A stretch of DNA of 64,000 nt, taken from the NCBI GenBank assembly GCA_020634495.1, contig JACKBR010000010.1:1-64000 (forward strand). Reading direction: 5' to 3'. Positions 34,682-44,800 of the stretch are shown piece after piece (within the stretch, counting starts at the first letter, position 1; the number at the start of each line of letters is the position of its first letter). The position numbers and the translations under genes were made by a program. The notes below the pieces were generated by a model, which worked only from the letters and a program-made list of their open reading frames with translations, had not been told where the DNA came from and made no database searches. Source of the stretch: Ardenticatenaceae bacterium (GTDB lineage: Bacteria; Chloroflexota; Anaerolineae; Promineifilales; Promineifilaceae).

Positions 34682-34814
34682 ATTTCCCGCAGTATTTCTC
34701 ACACTCATTCTTCTCAGCTTACATCGCTGCCGCACACAGGAACAGGTTTCAGATTTCTGTCAAACAGCCGATGCTTATCTATCCAGAGAAATAAACGCAT
34801 AAATTGATGAAAAG

Positions 34815-34860
34815 GCCGATGCCAAAACAGTCTCGTTTGGTACGGCTTTTTTTATTTTTT
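34815..34860 (+). terminator. Terminator-like hairpin in the leader of the first subtilase
   Basis: GCCG-(ATG)-CCAAA pairs with TTTGG-(TA)-CGGC and runs into TTTTTTTTATTTTTT. With the promoter at 34673 it would bound a transcript of about 170 bases, either a small RNA or an attenuated leader. Confidence 0.7.
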
Positions 34861-35158
34861 GGACGTGTGTTAACCGGAAAACGGCCGTAAAGCATTAATT
34901 GCCCTTTGCCCGGTAGCTGAATTTAAGTACTTTTTGCCCGGAACTTACAAAGAAATTCAGACACGTAACTTAGCAGTTAACTTAACAAGGAGGTGATGCC
35001 GCTCAAAAAATTGGATGCCCAATGATGAAGCCCAAAGATTATGGGGGAGCTTTTAGGACAAGAAGCTGAGGTATGCTCAATTTTTGTCTGTAATGGGCCA
35101 AGTTAGTTTCGGTTTTTCTACTAAAACTTTTTGCCGATTACACGGAGGAAAACAGAAA

Positions 35159-38100
35159 GTGTTTAATTTTAAGAAGCCCCATATCAAGATTAGTTTTTTG
35201 CTCATCGTCATTTTGTTGATGAGCCTCGCTTCCTTAGCGCAAGCTGATTCGCAAACCGCACGCCCGGATCGGTCGCTGCCTGCGTCCATCCTGGCCAATC
35301 AGCTTGATTCCCCAATAGCAATTTCCAATGCAGACGCTTTGCTCAAGGTTGACCAAAGCCTGCAAGGTACCAGCGGAGCGGCCCAGGTGATTGTGCGTTT
35401 TAGCGAACCACCCGTTGCCCGTGCCGCTGCTACCAGTGTTCAATCTCGCTCTGCCCACCAGAGTCGCATTCAGGCCCAACAAGACGCATTTGTGGCTGAG
35501 GCAATGAGCCGGGATGCCAATGCCCGCGTGCTGGGCAATGCTCGCGTGGCGCTAAATGCGGTGATGATGAGTGTGGATACGGCCGTTCTCACCGATCTGG
35601 CCGCGAACCCTGATGTCGTTTCCATAAATCCCGTGGTTGACTACCAGATGGATTTGAGCGAAACGGTTCCGTACATTGGCGCTTCCACGGTGCAAGACAT
35701 GGGTTATGATGGTTCAGGCATTCGCGTCGCCGTTCTGGACAGCGGTATTGATTATTATCATGCCGATCTGGGCGGTTCCGGCGATCCGAACGATTATGCC
35801 AACGATGACCCCTCAGTTGTTGAGCCCGGCTCATTCCCCACCGCCAAGGTTGTTGGCGGTTACGACTTTGTCGGTTCAGACTGGGTCAGCGGCTTGCCCA
35901 CCGTCCCCGATGCGGATCCGCTGGATGATGGCCCCGGCGCGGGACATGGAACCCATGTTGGCCACATCATTGCTGGTGTTGGCGGGGTTGCCCCCGGTGC
36001 AGATTTGTATGCTGTCAAAGTTTGTTCCTCCATCTCAACTGCTTGCAGTGGTGTTGGTTTGATTCAAGGTATGGAATTTGCCGTCGATCCAAATGGGGAT
36101 GGCGATCCGTCTGACCATGTAGACATCATCAATATGTCTCTTGGTTCTGACTATGGCCAACCTTTTGATGATGATCTTTCGGCAGCGGTTGAAAATGCAA
36201 CGGCCGTTGGCGTCTTAACAGTGGCTGCGGCGGGTAATGGTGGCGACAAACCGTATATTCAAGGGACGCCAGCATCTGCTCCAACAGCTCTGTCAGTTGC
36301 CCAAACCCAGGTGCCTTCCGCTGCACTCCAGCTGATCACCGTCGATGGCGTGGACTATCCCGCCGTGTTCCAGCCCTGGTCAGTTGCGCCTGCCGGTGTC
36401 ATTTCAGGCCCGGTTCAGTACGCTGATGGCGCTGGCGGCAATCTGGACGGCTGTGCGCCATTTGCCGCAGACTCCCTGACTGGCTTGGTTGTTCTGGTTG
36501 ATCGTGGCGCTTGTAACTTCACCCTGAAGATCAAAAATATTGGTGATGCTGGTGGCGCTGTCGGTATCATTGGCCTGATTGCCCCAGGAGCTCCATTCTC
36601 TGGTGGCGATGGTGGCGATGGCCCAATCACCATTCCCGGTTACATGATCAGCCAGGCAGATTCGACCGCCATTAAAGCGGCCGTTGGCACAACTGGTACG
36701 GTTGATCCTGATAATCAGCTAGGGTTGGTGGGCCAAATGGTTGGCTCCTCCGCCCGTGGCCCGCAGAATGAGTCTACGACCTTGCTGAAACCAGAAATTG
36801 GTGCGCCCGGCGCTTCTGTGTCGGCGATTGCCGGTACGGGCACGGGCACTGGCCCCTTTGGTGGCACCTCTGGAGCGACACCAATGGTTGCCGGTTCGGC
36901 AGCGCTGCTGATGCAAGCCTCACCGCATCTAAGCCCGCTGGAAACCAAGGCTGTGCTGATGAACAATGGTGAAACCAATATCGACACGGATCCCTTCACC
37001 GGCCTGGCTCCTGTAGCCCGCATTGGCGGTGGCGAGGTTCGGGTTGACCGTGCCGTTAGCGCCCCGGCAGCCGCCTGGGAAAATAATGGCGCAGCTGGCG
37101 CTTTGAGCTTTGGTTTTGTTGATGTGTCCAGAAGCACAATGAACCTGTACAAAACAGTCCGGGTACGTAATTACTCGAATCAATCCATCGAATACGACAT
37201 TACGCCGACCTTCCGCTATCAGGATGATATTGACACGGGTGCTGTAGAGATTACAGCCCCAGCAAAGGTGAGAGTTCCGGCCGGACGCGACCGGACATTT
37301 ATTGTCAGAATGACCATTCATGGTGACTTGCTGCCAAGTAACTTCATGAATTCCGGCAGCATGGGTGCCGATCCGTCAGGGTTAACCTTAAACGAGTATG
37401 ATGGTTATCTGATTCTAGATGATGGTTCGCATCCCATTCACCTGGCCTGGCATGTGCTGCCTCGGCAGGATGCCAAGGTGTTTGGCCCCTCTGCCCTCAC
37501 TTTTGACCGTAACGGCGAAGATCAGGTTGCTTTGACCAACAGCGGCGTGGGCACCGCCCAAAATGATGCGTATGCCTTGTTGGCCACAAGCCCCAATCTG
37601 CCAGAAGGCGGTTTTGGTGAGCAATCGCCAACCCCAGACATTCGTGCTGTTGGTATTAACACCTTCCCCGTTCCCGCTGGCTTCTGCTCGGATGATCCAT
37701 CGTTTATCTGGGCCTTTGCTATCAACACCTGGGAACGGCAGCAGCATTTGCTGCCCGTTAGCCATCAGGTCTGGCTTGATACAAATCAAGATGGGGTTGA
37801 TGACTATGTGGTGCTTAACCGGGACGTGAGTGGTTTAGGTACTATCTCAGACGGCCGTCAGGTTGCCTGGGCCTTGGATTTGGTAACAGGGGACGCTACA
37901 GCCTTCTTCTTTGCTGAACACTCAATGAACACCGGCAACACCATCCTGTACATTTGTGGTGAGCAGATTGGTTTGACAGGCACGGATATGCTGGCGACCA
38001 ATGTGAACATGTACGTTGTTGCTCAAGACTTCTACTATGGTGGCCCCGGCGACCTGGTTGACGGCTTGACCGTAACGCCGCTTGGCGAGCGCTACTTTGG

Positions 38101-38278
38101 TATTCCAGAGGACATCGCTGGTAAATCGACTGGTTCGATGACCGTGATTGACTTTGGTCTCTTCCCCGGCAACACGCCAGAACATGGTGTGATGCTGGTG
38201 ACCAACGGCGATCGTGGCGCGGGTCTGCGCGGCGGGGCAACACAGGCGACAGAAGCCTTGTTGTTCTACGCGCCGTAA
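35159..38278 (+). CDS. Secreted subtilisin-family (S8) protease with PA domain
   Basis: 1039 aa from the GTG at 35159, ten bases after GGAGG; longer frames put 25 residues before the signal peptide. After the signal (ISFLLIVILLMSLASLAQA) comes an inhibitor-like propeptide. The triad is Asp194 in VLDSGID, His263 in GHGTHVGH and Ser571 in GGTSGATP; the usual GTSMA is changed to GTSGA. A protease-associated domain (about 395-500, GCAPF, LVDRGACNF) is inserted between His and Ser. Beta-rich modules follow to the end. It should degrade proteins outside the cell. Confidence 0.94.
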   Translation: MFNFKKPHIKISFLLIVILLMSLASLAQADSQTARPDRSLPASILANQLDSPIAISNADALLKVDQSLQGTSGAAQVIVRFSEPPVARAAATSVQSRSAHQSRIQAQQDAFVAEAMSRDANARVLGNARVALNAVMMSVDTAVLTDLAANPDVVSINPVVDYQMDLSETVPYIGASTVQDMGYDGSGIRVAVLDSGIDYYHADLGGSGDPNDYANDDPSVVEPGSFPTAKVVGGYDFVGSDWVSGLPTVPDADPLDDGPGAGHGTHVGHIIAGVGGVAPGADLYAVKVCSSISTACSGVGLIQGMEFAVDPNGDGDPSDHVDIINMSLGSDYGQPFDDDLSAAVENATAVGVLTVAAAGNGGDKPYIQGTPASAPTALSVAQTQVPSAALQLITVDGVDYPAVFQPWSVAPAGVISGPVQYADGAGGNLDGCAPFAADSLTGLVVLVDRGACNFTLKIKNIGDAGGAVGIIGLIAPGAPFSGGDGGDGPITIPGYMISQADSTAIKAAVGTTGTVDPDNQLGLVGQMVGSSARGPQNESTTLLKPEIGAPGASVSAIAGTGTGTGPFGGTSGATPMVAGSAALLMQASPHLSPLETKAVLMNNGETNIDTDPFTGLAPVARIGGGEVRVDRAVSAPAAAWENNGAAGALSFGFVDVSRSTMNLYKTVRVRNYSNQSIEYDITPTFRYQDDIDTGAVEITAPAKVRVPAGRDRTFIVRMTIHGDLLPSNFMNSGSMGADPSGLTLNEYDGYLILDDGSHPIHLAWHVLPRQDAKVFGPSALTFDRNGEDQVALTNSGVGTAQNDAYALLATSPNLPEGGFGEQSPTPDIRAVGINTFPVPAGFCSDDPSFIWAFAINTWERQQHLLPVSHQVWLDTNQDGVDDYVVLNRDVSGLGTISDGRQVAWALDLVTGDATAFFFAEHSMNTGNTILYICGEQIGLTGTDMLATNVNMYVVAQDFYYGGPGDLVDGLTVTPLGERYFGIPEDIAGKSTGSMTVIDFGLFPGNTPEHGVMLVTNGDRGAGLRGGATQATEALLFYAP

Positions 38279-38311
38279 GGCTTGAGTCAATTGAATAGGT
38301 TAAGGTAGATC

Positions 38312-38355
38312 ATTCGTTTGGCAGTAGAAAAGCACAAACTGCCAAACGAATTTTT
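38312..38355 (+). terminator. Intrinsic terminator after the first subtilase
   Basis: Perfect 13-base stem ATTCGTTTGGCAG/CTGCCAAACGAAT (38312-38324, 38339-38351) followed by TTTT. Confidence 0.88.
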
Positions 38356-38371
38356 AACCAACCGGTATAAA

Positions 38372-38407
38372 AAAAAGCGGCACTGCAATATTGCGGTGCC
38401 GCTTTTT
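38372..38407. terminator. Bidirectional terminator
   Basis: AAAAAGCGGCAC (38372-38383) pairs with GTGCCGCTTTTT (38396-38407) around a 12-base loop. A-run on one side and T-run on the other allow it to stop transcripts from both convergent genes, mainly the lipoprotein gene on the minus strand. Confidence 0.85.
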
Positions 38408-38435
38408 GGTTCATGTGGCAGATGGAAATTAATCT

Positions 38436-39002
38436 TTAAGATGTGGGCGTTCCTACGATAGGTGGCGAGGGTGCCAGATTGTTTTGGCAAAGAACGAAAT
38501 AGCCATTTTCGGCAGCGTGGTAATTGTAGGTACGGCCGTCTACCGCCAACACAATCAGGTAGCCATTCACAATTGCCTGGGTGTAGACCTCGCCGGGTTG
38601 GGGACAGCCCAAAGCCCCATCATTCCAGACGGTGGCTTCGGCTTGAATGACAGAAATGGCGGCCTGGTCAACGTTTTGCGAAGCGGTGAGGTCTGCGAAA
38701 ATAGCCGACATGATTTCTGCTGGCACTTCGCCGGTCACGGCCGAACTGTTCAGCGTTGGCACAAGCTCTACCGGGGGTGGGGCGTCTGGCGTCAGGCGAA
38801 TGCTTGGGCTGTTGCCGTTGGTTGGCTGGGAAACGGCCGTTGCCGAGGCCAGCGGCGTTGGTTGTGCCGTAGCATCATTTTGCTCCGTAGGCAGCCCGGC
38901 TGGGAGGGTGATTTCTGGTTCGGGAGCTGTTGCTGAATTGCAGCTTGCGGCCGTGGTTATCAGGAGCAAGCTGAGTGCGATCCACAAATTAAATTGTTTC
39001 AT
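38436..39002 (-). CDS. Small lipoprotein with conserved GALGCPQPGEVYTQ motif, unrecognised
   Basis: 188 aa. The signal peptide ends in the lipobox AASC, followed by a Pro/Thr/Ser-rich stalk (about 25-85). The folded end (about 95-180) has a segment with ATVWNDGALGCPQPGEVY, then TQAIVNGYLIVLAVDG and YNYHAAENGYFVLC. I recall this small domain from lipoproteins of Chloroflexota and cyanobacteria but know no function. Two Cys could form a disulfide. Confidence 0.78.
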   Translation of the reverse strand: MKQFNLWIALSLLLITTAASCNSATAPEPEITLPAGLPTEQNDATAQPTPLASATAVSQPTNGNSPSIRLTPDAPPPVELVPTLNSSAVTGEVPAEIMSAIFADLTASQNVDQAAISVIQAEATVWNDGALGCPQPGEVYTQAIVNGYLIVLAVDGRTYNYHAAENGYFVLCQNNLAPSPPIVGTPTS

Positions 39003-39089
39003 ACGATTTTCCTCCAGTGCCTTTAGGACGTATTTTACAGTCAGTTTGTTCCTGAATGCCGGTCAGGGATAAAATTGAGGCCAAGAAAG

Positions 39090-39683
39090 ATGGCAATGAT
39101 GAGACGAGATGAACCAATTTTTTGTTGGGGGCATGACTCCCAAGGCGGCACCTATCTGCTGCGGCTCACGGTGCGCCAGCCGCTGATGATTCGTTTTGGT
39201 CGTTTTCGGGCGGGAGAGCCAATTGCTGTGCCGTCTGGCGAATATTTGTATGTTGGATCGGCCCTGGCGCAGAAGGGAGCCACCTCTTTGGCCCGCCGTT
39301 TGTTGCGCCACGCCAGCCGCAGCGATGTTCAAAATCCGCACCCCATCCGGCAAGAATTGTTAGCCCAGTTTATGCAGATGGGTCTTGGCCCGGCGCGGTT
39401 GCAGCCGCCAACGGGCAAGAAGCTGCACTGGCACGCCGATTTTTTGCTCGATGAGCCAACGGTGGATTTAACGGCCGTTTATCTCATTCGTTCTCCCCAG
39501 CGCCTGGAAGAGCCAATTGCCCGCTGGCTGATGAATTTGCCCCAGGTTTCGCTCATTGCCCCCGGTTTGGGCGGCACAGACGATCCTGGTGGGACGCATT
39601 TGCTGCGGGTGACGGCCGTTCCCGCCTGGTGGTATGCCTTCTCTGCAAAGCTCACCACGTTTTTGGAAGGTGTTGCGGCATGA
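39090..39683 (+). CDS. Uri/DUF123 GIY-YIG-superfamily protein
   Basis: 197 aa from the ATG at 39090 (further ATGs at 39096 and 39099). GGTYLLRLTV, SGEYLYVGSAL, LARRLLRHASR and KLHWHADFLLDEP match the DUF123/Uri group of the GIY-YIG superfamily. In some proteins this domain is attached to endonuclease III. Here it is alone. Nuclease activity is possible but not shown. The stop overlaps the start of the M23 lipoprotein gene by four bases. Confidence 0.87.
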   Translation: MAMMRRDEPIFCWGHDSQGGTYLLRLTVRQPLMIRFGRFRAGEPIAVPSGEYLYVGSALAQKGATSLARRLLRHASRSDVQNPHPIRQELLAQFMQMGLGPARLQPPTGKKLHWHADFLLDEPTVDLTAVYLIRSPQRLEEPIARWLMNLPQVSLIAPGLGGTDDPGGTHLLRVTAVPAWWYAFSAKLTTFLEGVAA

Positions 39684-41377
39684 TGCGCCTCCGGCTGGTG
39701 AGTTTGCTATGGTTGGCTGGTTTGCTGGCTTGTGCTGCACCTCCTGCGGCGGTGCTGCCGCGGCCCAGCACCCCAACCCCTTTGCCCACTGCTGCGCCTA
39801 CGGTTGAAGAGACGGCCGTTCCCCCCGCCACCACCTTGCCCCAATCCACAGCCGCACCCGCCCCGGTGCCATCTGCCACACCTGTGCCTGTGCTCTTGTG
39901 GGAAAATCCTTTGGCGGAAGCGATGCAGGAAACGGCCGTGGCGCACGGCGCGGCATTCCACCAACTGCTGCCGCAAAACAGCGGCCTGTGGCAATTTGAC
40001 CTCGGCAGCTTTTGGCATCCCATTGCCCTGGCGATGAATGAATCGACTGCTTATTTGCTGGATGGCGGTCGGGTGCTGGCCTTAGACCTGTCTGGTGCGG
40101 CCCCACCGCATTTGCTTTTACAGCCCGGCCAAATGGTGGATGGGCTGTTGGTGCAGGAGCCGCTTGACTTGAGTTTAATTGATAACCAACTGCTCGTTTT
40201 GGACCGGGCGGGCGGTTTGTATGCGCTAGATTTGGCAACGGCCGTTTGGCAGCTAGAGAAAAATGGCCGACCGATTGGTGAAACGTCCAGTGATTATTTT
40301 GTAGCCCTGGGCCACGATGCCGCCGCAGACCAGATGCGCCTGCGGCTGGAAAGCAGCTACAACTACGCCCAATATTTTTTCCCAGACGGGCGAAAGCGTT
40401 TGTGGTCGCTGCCAGAAGCGGCGCTGCCGGTTGATGTGAGCGGTTTGGGTGACAACATTTTTGTGCTGTGGCGCAACGAAGATGGCACGGCCACGGCCGC
40501 TTCATTTATAGAGACCAGCCGCCAGTCTGCTTTTGCTCCAGCCGTGACGATGACCCAACCGCGCCAAATGGTAGCCACGCAAACGGCCGTTTACATTCTG
40601 GATCAGGCTGGCCGCCGTTTGCTCAGCTTGCAGCCAGAGACGGGGGCGCTCCAGGCCGTTTTTCAGCTGCCCACTGTGACCGCTTTTGCCAGCAATTTGG
40701 CGGGTGATCAGCTCCTTTTTGCAGGCCGCGATCAGCTGTTCTTTTGGCAGCAGCCAGAAAAGAGTCGCTTTGTGTCCGGCGGGCCTACACTGCCCGCGCC
40801 GCAGCCACACGATACGGCCGTGTGGCAAACAGCAACGTTATACAGGTGGCCCATCACCGGCAGCGCTCATGATCTGACGTCGCGAGATTTGCAAATGCCG
40901 GGTGCTCCTCGCCATTACCGCCTGGGCATTCATGCCGGCACGGATTTTTATTGGGCCAATGGCACGCCAGTGTATGCAGCTGCTGCGGGCACGGTCATCC
41001 GGGCGACTTTGGAATATGAAACGCCAGCAGAAATCACGTTCAATCGCCGTCGTGCTGAAAATTTAGAGCTGGGCTATACCGCACCAGACAACCTTGATTT
41101 TTATCGCGGTCGGCAAATATGGATTTTGCAAGATGATGGGTTGGTCGCTCGCTATGCCCATTTGAGTGAAATTGCCTGGGACATTGAGGAGGGAACGGCC
41201 GTTGCTGCCGGGCAGCAAATAGGGCTCATTGGCAACACCGGCTCACCTGCATCCATCAACAGCGAAACAGAAGATGCCCATCTTCATTTAGAGCTGTGGC
41301 TGGATGACATTTATTTTGGCCAGTTCCTGCGCCCCATCGAAATCCGCGAACTATTAGAGCAGCGTTTTTCACAATGA
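39680..41377 (+). CDS. Lipoprotein with beta-propeller-like region and C-terminal M23 peptidase
   Basis: 565 aa starting at the ATGA overlap with the preceding gene. Lipobox LLAC at about 17; a Pro/Thr stalk to about 75; a repeat-containing beta region (about 80-385) resembling a propeller. The C-terminus is a LytM/M23 domain with GIHAGTDFY (about 415-423), YARYAHLSEI-like VARYAHLSEI and HLHLELWLDD (about 534), so the zinc ligands seem complete. M23 enzymes cleave peptide bridges of peptidoglycan. It should act at the outer face of the cell membrane. Confidence 0.9.
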   Translation: MMRLRLVSLLWLAGLLACAAPPAAVLPRPSTPTPLPTAAPTVEETAVPPATTLPQSTAAPAPVPSATPVPVLLWENPLAEAMQETAVAHGAAFHQLLPQNSGLWQFDLGSFWHPIALAMNESTAYLLDGGRVLALDLSGAAPPHLLLQPGQMVDGLLVQEPLDLSLIDNQLLVLDRAGGLYALDLATAVWQLEKNGRPIGETSSDYFVALGHDAAADQMRLRLESSYNYAQYFFPDGRKRLWSLPEAALPVDVSGLGDNIFVLWRNEDGTATAASFIETSRQSAFAPAVTMTQPRQMVATQTAVYILDQAGRRLLSLQPETGALQAVFQLPTVTAFASNLAGDQLLFAGRDQLFFWQQPEKSRFVSGGPTLPAPQPHDTAVWQTATLYRWPITGSAHDLTSRDLQMPGAPRHYRLGIHAGTDFYWANGTPVYAAAAGTVIRATLEYETPAEITFNRRRAENLELGYTAPDNLDFYRGRQIWILQDDGLVARYAHLSEIAWDIEEGTAVAAGQQIGLIGNTGSPASINSETEDAHLHLELWLDDIYFGQFLRPIEIRELLEQRFSQ

Positions 41378-41496
41378 TGCGTCTGCATTTGGGATTGGGC
41401 CCGGTGATCCCAGGCTGAATTTGCGGCAAACAGCGCAACAAGCCAAGACCAAAAATATTACAGAATGGCCTCAATACTGAAAAAAATGGGATAAAT

Positions 41497-41505
41497 TGTT
41501 ATAAT
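41497..41505 (+). promoter_or_regulatory. Extended -10 promoter upstream of second subtilase
   Basis: TGTTATAAT, a perfect TGn extended -10, 320 bases before the protease start. The region upstream is A/T rich and has no strong -35. Confidence 0.6.
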
Positions 41506-41662
41506 ATTCCACGTCTTTGTAAATACTTCATTGTTGTAATCTAAATTAAATAGCTCAGTGACTAAACAGGCAGTGCGTTTTATCACCCAATTTCTTCAGC
41601 AACGCTCCATCGATCTCTTTGGTTGGATTTTTGCTGCCTGCGGTGTGACCCTTTCAAAAGAA

Positions 41663-41709
41663 CCTGGCCTTTCTTGAACTTAAATTTATAGAAAGGCCAG
41701 GTCTTTTTT
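41663..41709 (+). terminator. Strong terminator hairpin in the leader of the second subtilase
   Basis: Perfect 12-base stem CCTGGCCTTTCT/AGAAAGGCCAGG (41663-41674, 41690-41701) then TCTTTTTTA. It would end a transcript of about 200 bases from the promoter at 41497, or terminate reading from the M23 gene 290 bases upstream. Confidence 0.88.
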
Positions 41710-41820
41710 ATGCAGACGCATCATCTGTTTTGTGCGAGGAGGTGACTGCCCAAAAAGAATGCTAGAAAACAACCCAACTTTTTTAGAATAAGTTTGATAT
41801 TTTTGTATTAGGAGGAAGTT

Positions 41821-44800
41821 ATGTTTAAGCATGCAAAGCAGCGCAGAATTGGCTTTCTGTTTGTCCTGCTGAGTCTGGCCCTAATCGTAATGGCTTCGGC
41901 CGCATCAGCAAGTGACACCAGGCCAACGGCCGTTGCCAATGCACGTGCCAAGATCCATCCCAACCTGCTGGCAGATGTCGATGCCGCGTTGGCTGGAGAC
42001 CTGGCCGCAAACGGGCCCGCCATCGCCGCCCGGTCTTCCACAGGAACGGGCGAGCTTCAATTTGTGGCTCGTGTTGCCGCCGGAACCGACCTGAGCGCCT
42101 ATGCTTCGCAATGGTTTGTCCGGCCTTTTGCTGATCCGTTAGGCACAACGGTTGCCGCCGGGTTTGCCTCACCAACGGGCATCCTAAAAATGGCAGCCGA
42201 TCCGGCCGTTTTCGCCTTGCAGCGCTCAGAATCTTTGGTTGAGCTGCCTCAGCCGACCGACCCTGACGTGGCGGCAAATCTAAACAGCGCCATTTCGCCA
42301 GCGTTGAACCTTTCTGGCGAGGCGATTAGCCCCGGCCCCGCGCCTGAGGGATGGTACGGCACGGGCAGCGCCATTCATGGCTCGCAAGAAGCGTGGGCCA
42401 AGGGGTATACGGGCAGTGGCGTGCGCTACATGTCTAACGACTCCGGCGCAGATTACTGCCATCCTGACCTGCAAGGCACCTGGGCCTATATCGATGACGC
42501 GGCGTCGCCGTATTACGGTTTGCCGGAAATGTTTGATTCGCTTTCCAGCTATTATGCCGCCTTTGACTATTACACTGGCTCAACCCTGATCGCCGGTGGC
42601 CTGGCTGATTATGCCGATACGTCGGCAACGGCCGTTGGCGATTTTAGCTATGCACCACTTGGCTCGACCGGGGCACACAATTACACTGTGCCCGGCACCA
42701 GCCTGAGCGGCGAATATCATTACGGTTCGCATCCAGACAAGGCGTTGGCTGCTGTGGCTGATATTTTGAGCGGCGCTTTTGGTGATGCAACGGCCGTTTC
42801 CGGTGAGCGTGCGGCCGTTTTGGTGGTGGATGAAAACGAAGCCGGTGTGTATGACACCGTTTACGTAGACATCAACTACAACTTTGACTTTAGCGATGAC
42901 TCCCCGGCACGCCTGACCCGCGATTTTAGCAATCAGGAAACTGCCTGTCTCGATTACGATTTTGACGGACTGAACGATGTGTCTGGTGGTCTGGTTTACT
43001 TTATTGCTGATGGCGAAACGGCCGTGCCCACCCTCGACTGGTATTGGGGCATTCCCGGTTCCTACTATGGCAATGGCGATCTGGTCGCCTTCCACGTGCA
43101 AGACTTCACCGAAGGTGGCGGCACACACGGCATGGGCACCACCTCAGTGGCCGTTGGCCAGGGTGTGGTCATTGGCTCTGTCAATTGGGGCGAGGGCGGC
43201 TCACCCATCGCTGGCTTCCAGGGCCTGGTTGTTGGCCCCGGTAAAGATGTCTCCTCTACCCAAAATGGCGACCAATATCTGACTCCCTTCATTGAAGATG
43301 CCTACGTGTACGCCGGTTTGGGGTACGATGGCGTTTCAGGGACGGGTGATGACATCCAGATTGTGAGCAACTCCTTTGGCTTTAGCGGTACGGACAATGA
43401 CGGCTTTGACTTTACCTCACGCCTGATTGACGTCATTAATCGCTCGTATGCGCCAAACACGGCCCTGTTGTTCTCCACGGGTAATGGTGCGCCTGGCTAC
43501 GGAACGGCCGCACCGCCATCCCCGGCCAGTGGCATTGGCGTGGGTGCTTCCACCCTCTACGGCTCCATCGGCATCTTTGAAGCCATCGCTTCTGCTGACC
43601 AAATTGTTGGCGGCGACATCATCTCCTGGTCCAACCGTGGCCCTGGGGCGCGTAATGTCGTCGGTGCAGACATCGTAGCGACTGGCGCTTTTGGCACAGG
43701 TGACCTTTCTCTGAACCAGGTGCTGTGGGGCGCTATCGCCACCGATAATTTTGGCGGCACCTCAATGGCTGCCCCCGTTGCCGCCGGTAACCTGGCCTTG
43801 ATGTACCAGGCCTGGTACGAAAACTTTGGCCAATGGCCCACGTTTGAACAGGCGCGCACCCTCATCATGAACTCTGCCACCAATGTTGAGCATGATGTTT
43901 GGTCGCAAGGTGCCGGGCTGGTTAACGCCGACACCGGCACGGATATTGCCGGGGGCTACCGCGGGCTGTTTGTTTCCCCATCGGAATGGGCAGCGGGTGA
44001 CTACCGGGGTGTAGAATATGGCGCATTTGCCCACATCATGAACCCCGGCGACCGGGACGTTCAGACTTTTTCCGTTACCAACACGGGAGATGAACGCATG
44101 TGGGTTCGGGTCACATCTGAGACCCATGTTCAGATTGGTTCTGATGATCTTTCCTTTACTTCATTGGATCAATCGCAAGATCATGGCTCATTTACGACAC
44201 CGGATTACGCTTTCCAGGTCGATCCGCTCATTCCGGCTGGCACCGATTTGATGGTTGTCAATCTGAGCAAGCCCTATGAGCAGTTTGATCCCAACGGCGA
44301 TCAGTTTGGCCCGTACAACAACTGGCGCGTTCATATTCAGAACTGGACAGACCTGGACGGTGACGGCATTTTGTGGGACGACGCCAACGGTAACGGCAAG
44401 GTTGACCTGGGTGAAGCTGATACCGGGGAACACATTCGCTTTAACTATGGCTACGGTGTTGGCCCCTCACAGCAGGTACGCATCTCTAACCCGCTGGAGC
44501 GCATGGATGATGGGCTCTTTGTGACCCTGCGCCACCGGGATCAGGTTGTGGATGTGCCGCAGACGGATCTTGGTCTGGAAGTGAGCTATTGGCAATTAAA
44601 GAACTGGGCCTGGGCGCGGCCAACGCGGAGCGCGTTTAGTGTAGCTCCTGGTGAAACCCGCACCTTTGATGTGACTTTGGGTGTACCTGCCAATACGCCT
44701 TATGGCATGTACGAAGGCTCCATTAACATTCATTATGGCTCAGATGATGTTGTTATTCCGGTGACGGTGGCTGTGGCTGCATCTGGTACTTCGTTTGAGT

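Larger units (their letters stand above)
34580..35158 (+). other. Long leader region of the first subtilase
   Basis: 579 bases without a protein gene. It holds the extended -10, a terminator-like hairpin, and at about 34987 AAGGAGGTGATG, a long match to the anti-Shine-Dalgarno that is 170 bases too early for the protease. A short frame MPLKKLDAQ or MPNDEAQRLWGSF could be read near it. The same order (TGnTATAAT, hairpin, AGGAGGTGA) occurs before the second subtilase. Confidence 0.5.
41378..41820 (+). other. Long leader region of the second subtilase
   Basis: 443 bases without a protein gene. In order: extended -10 TGTTATAAT (41497-41505), about 155 bases with no clear motif, a strong terminator (41663-41709), AGGAGGTGA at about 41741 and a possible ten-codon frame MLENNPTFLE at 41761. 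Primary sequence between promoter and terminator is not clearly like that before the first subtilase, though the order of parts is the same. Confidence 0.55.

Noticed and set aside
34688..34815. Known riboswitch (for example cyclic-di-GMP-I) before the first subtilase
   Set aside because: I looked for the conserved blocks of known classes and did not find them; left as an unassigned leader.
35084..35158. Longer start of the first subtilase
   Set aside because: It would add 25 residues before the signal peptide and ignore the well-placed GGAGG before the GTG at 35159.
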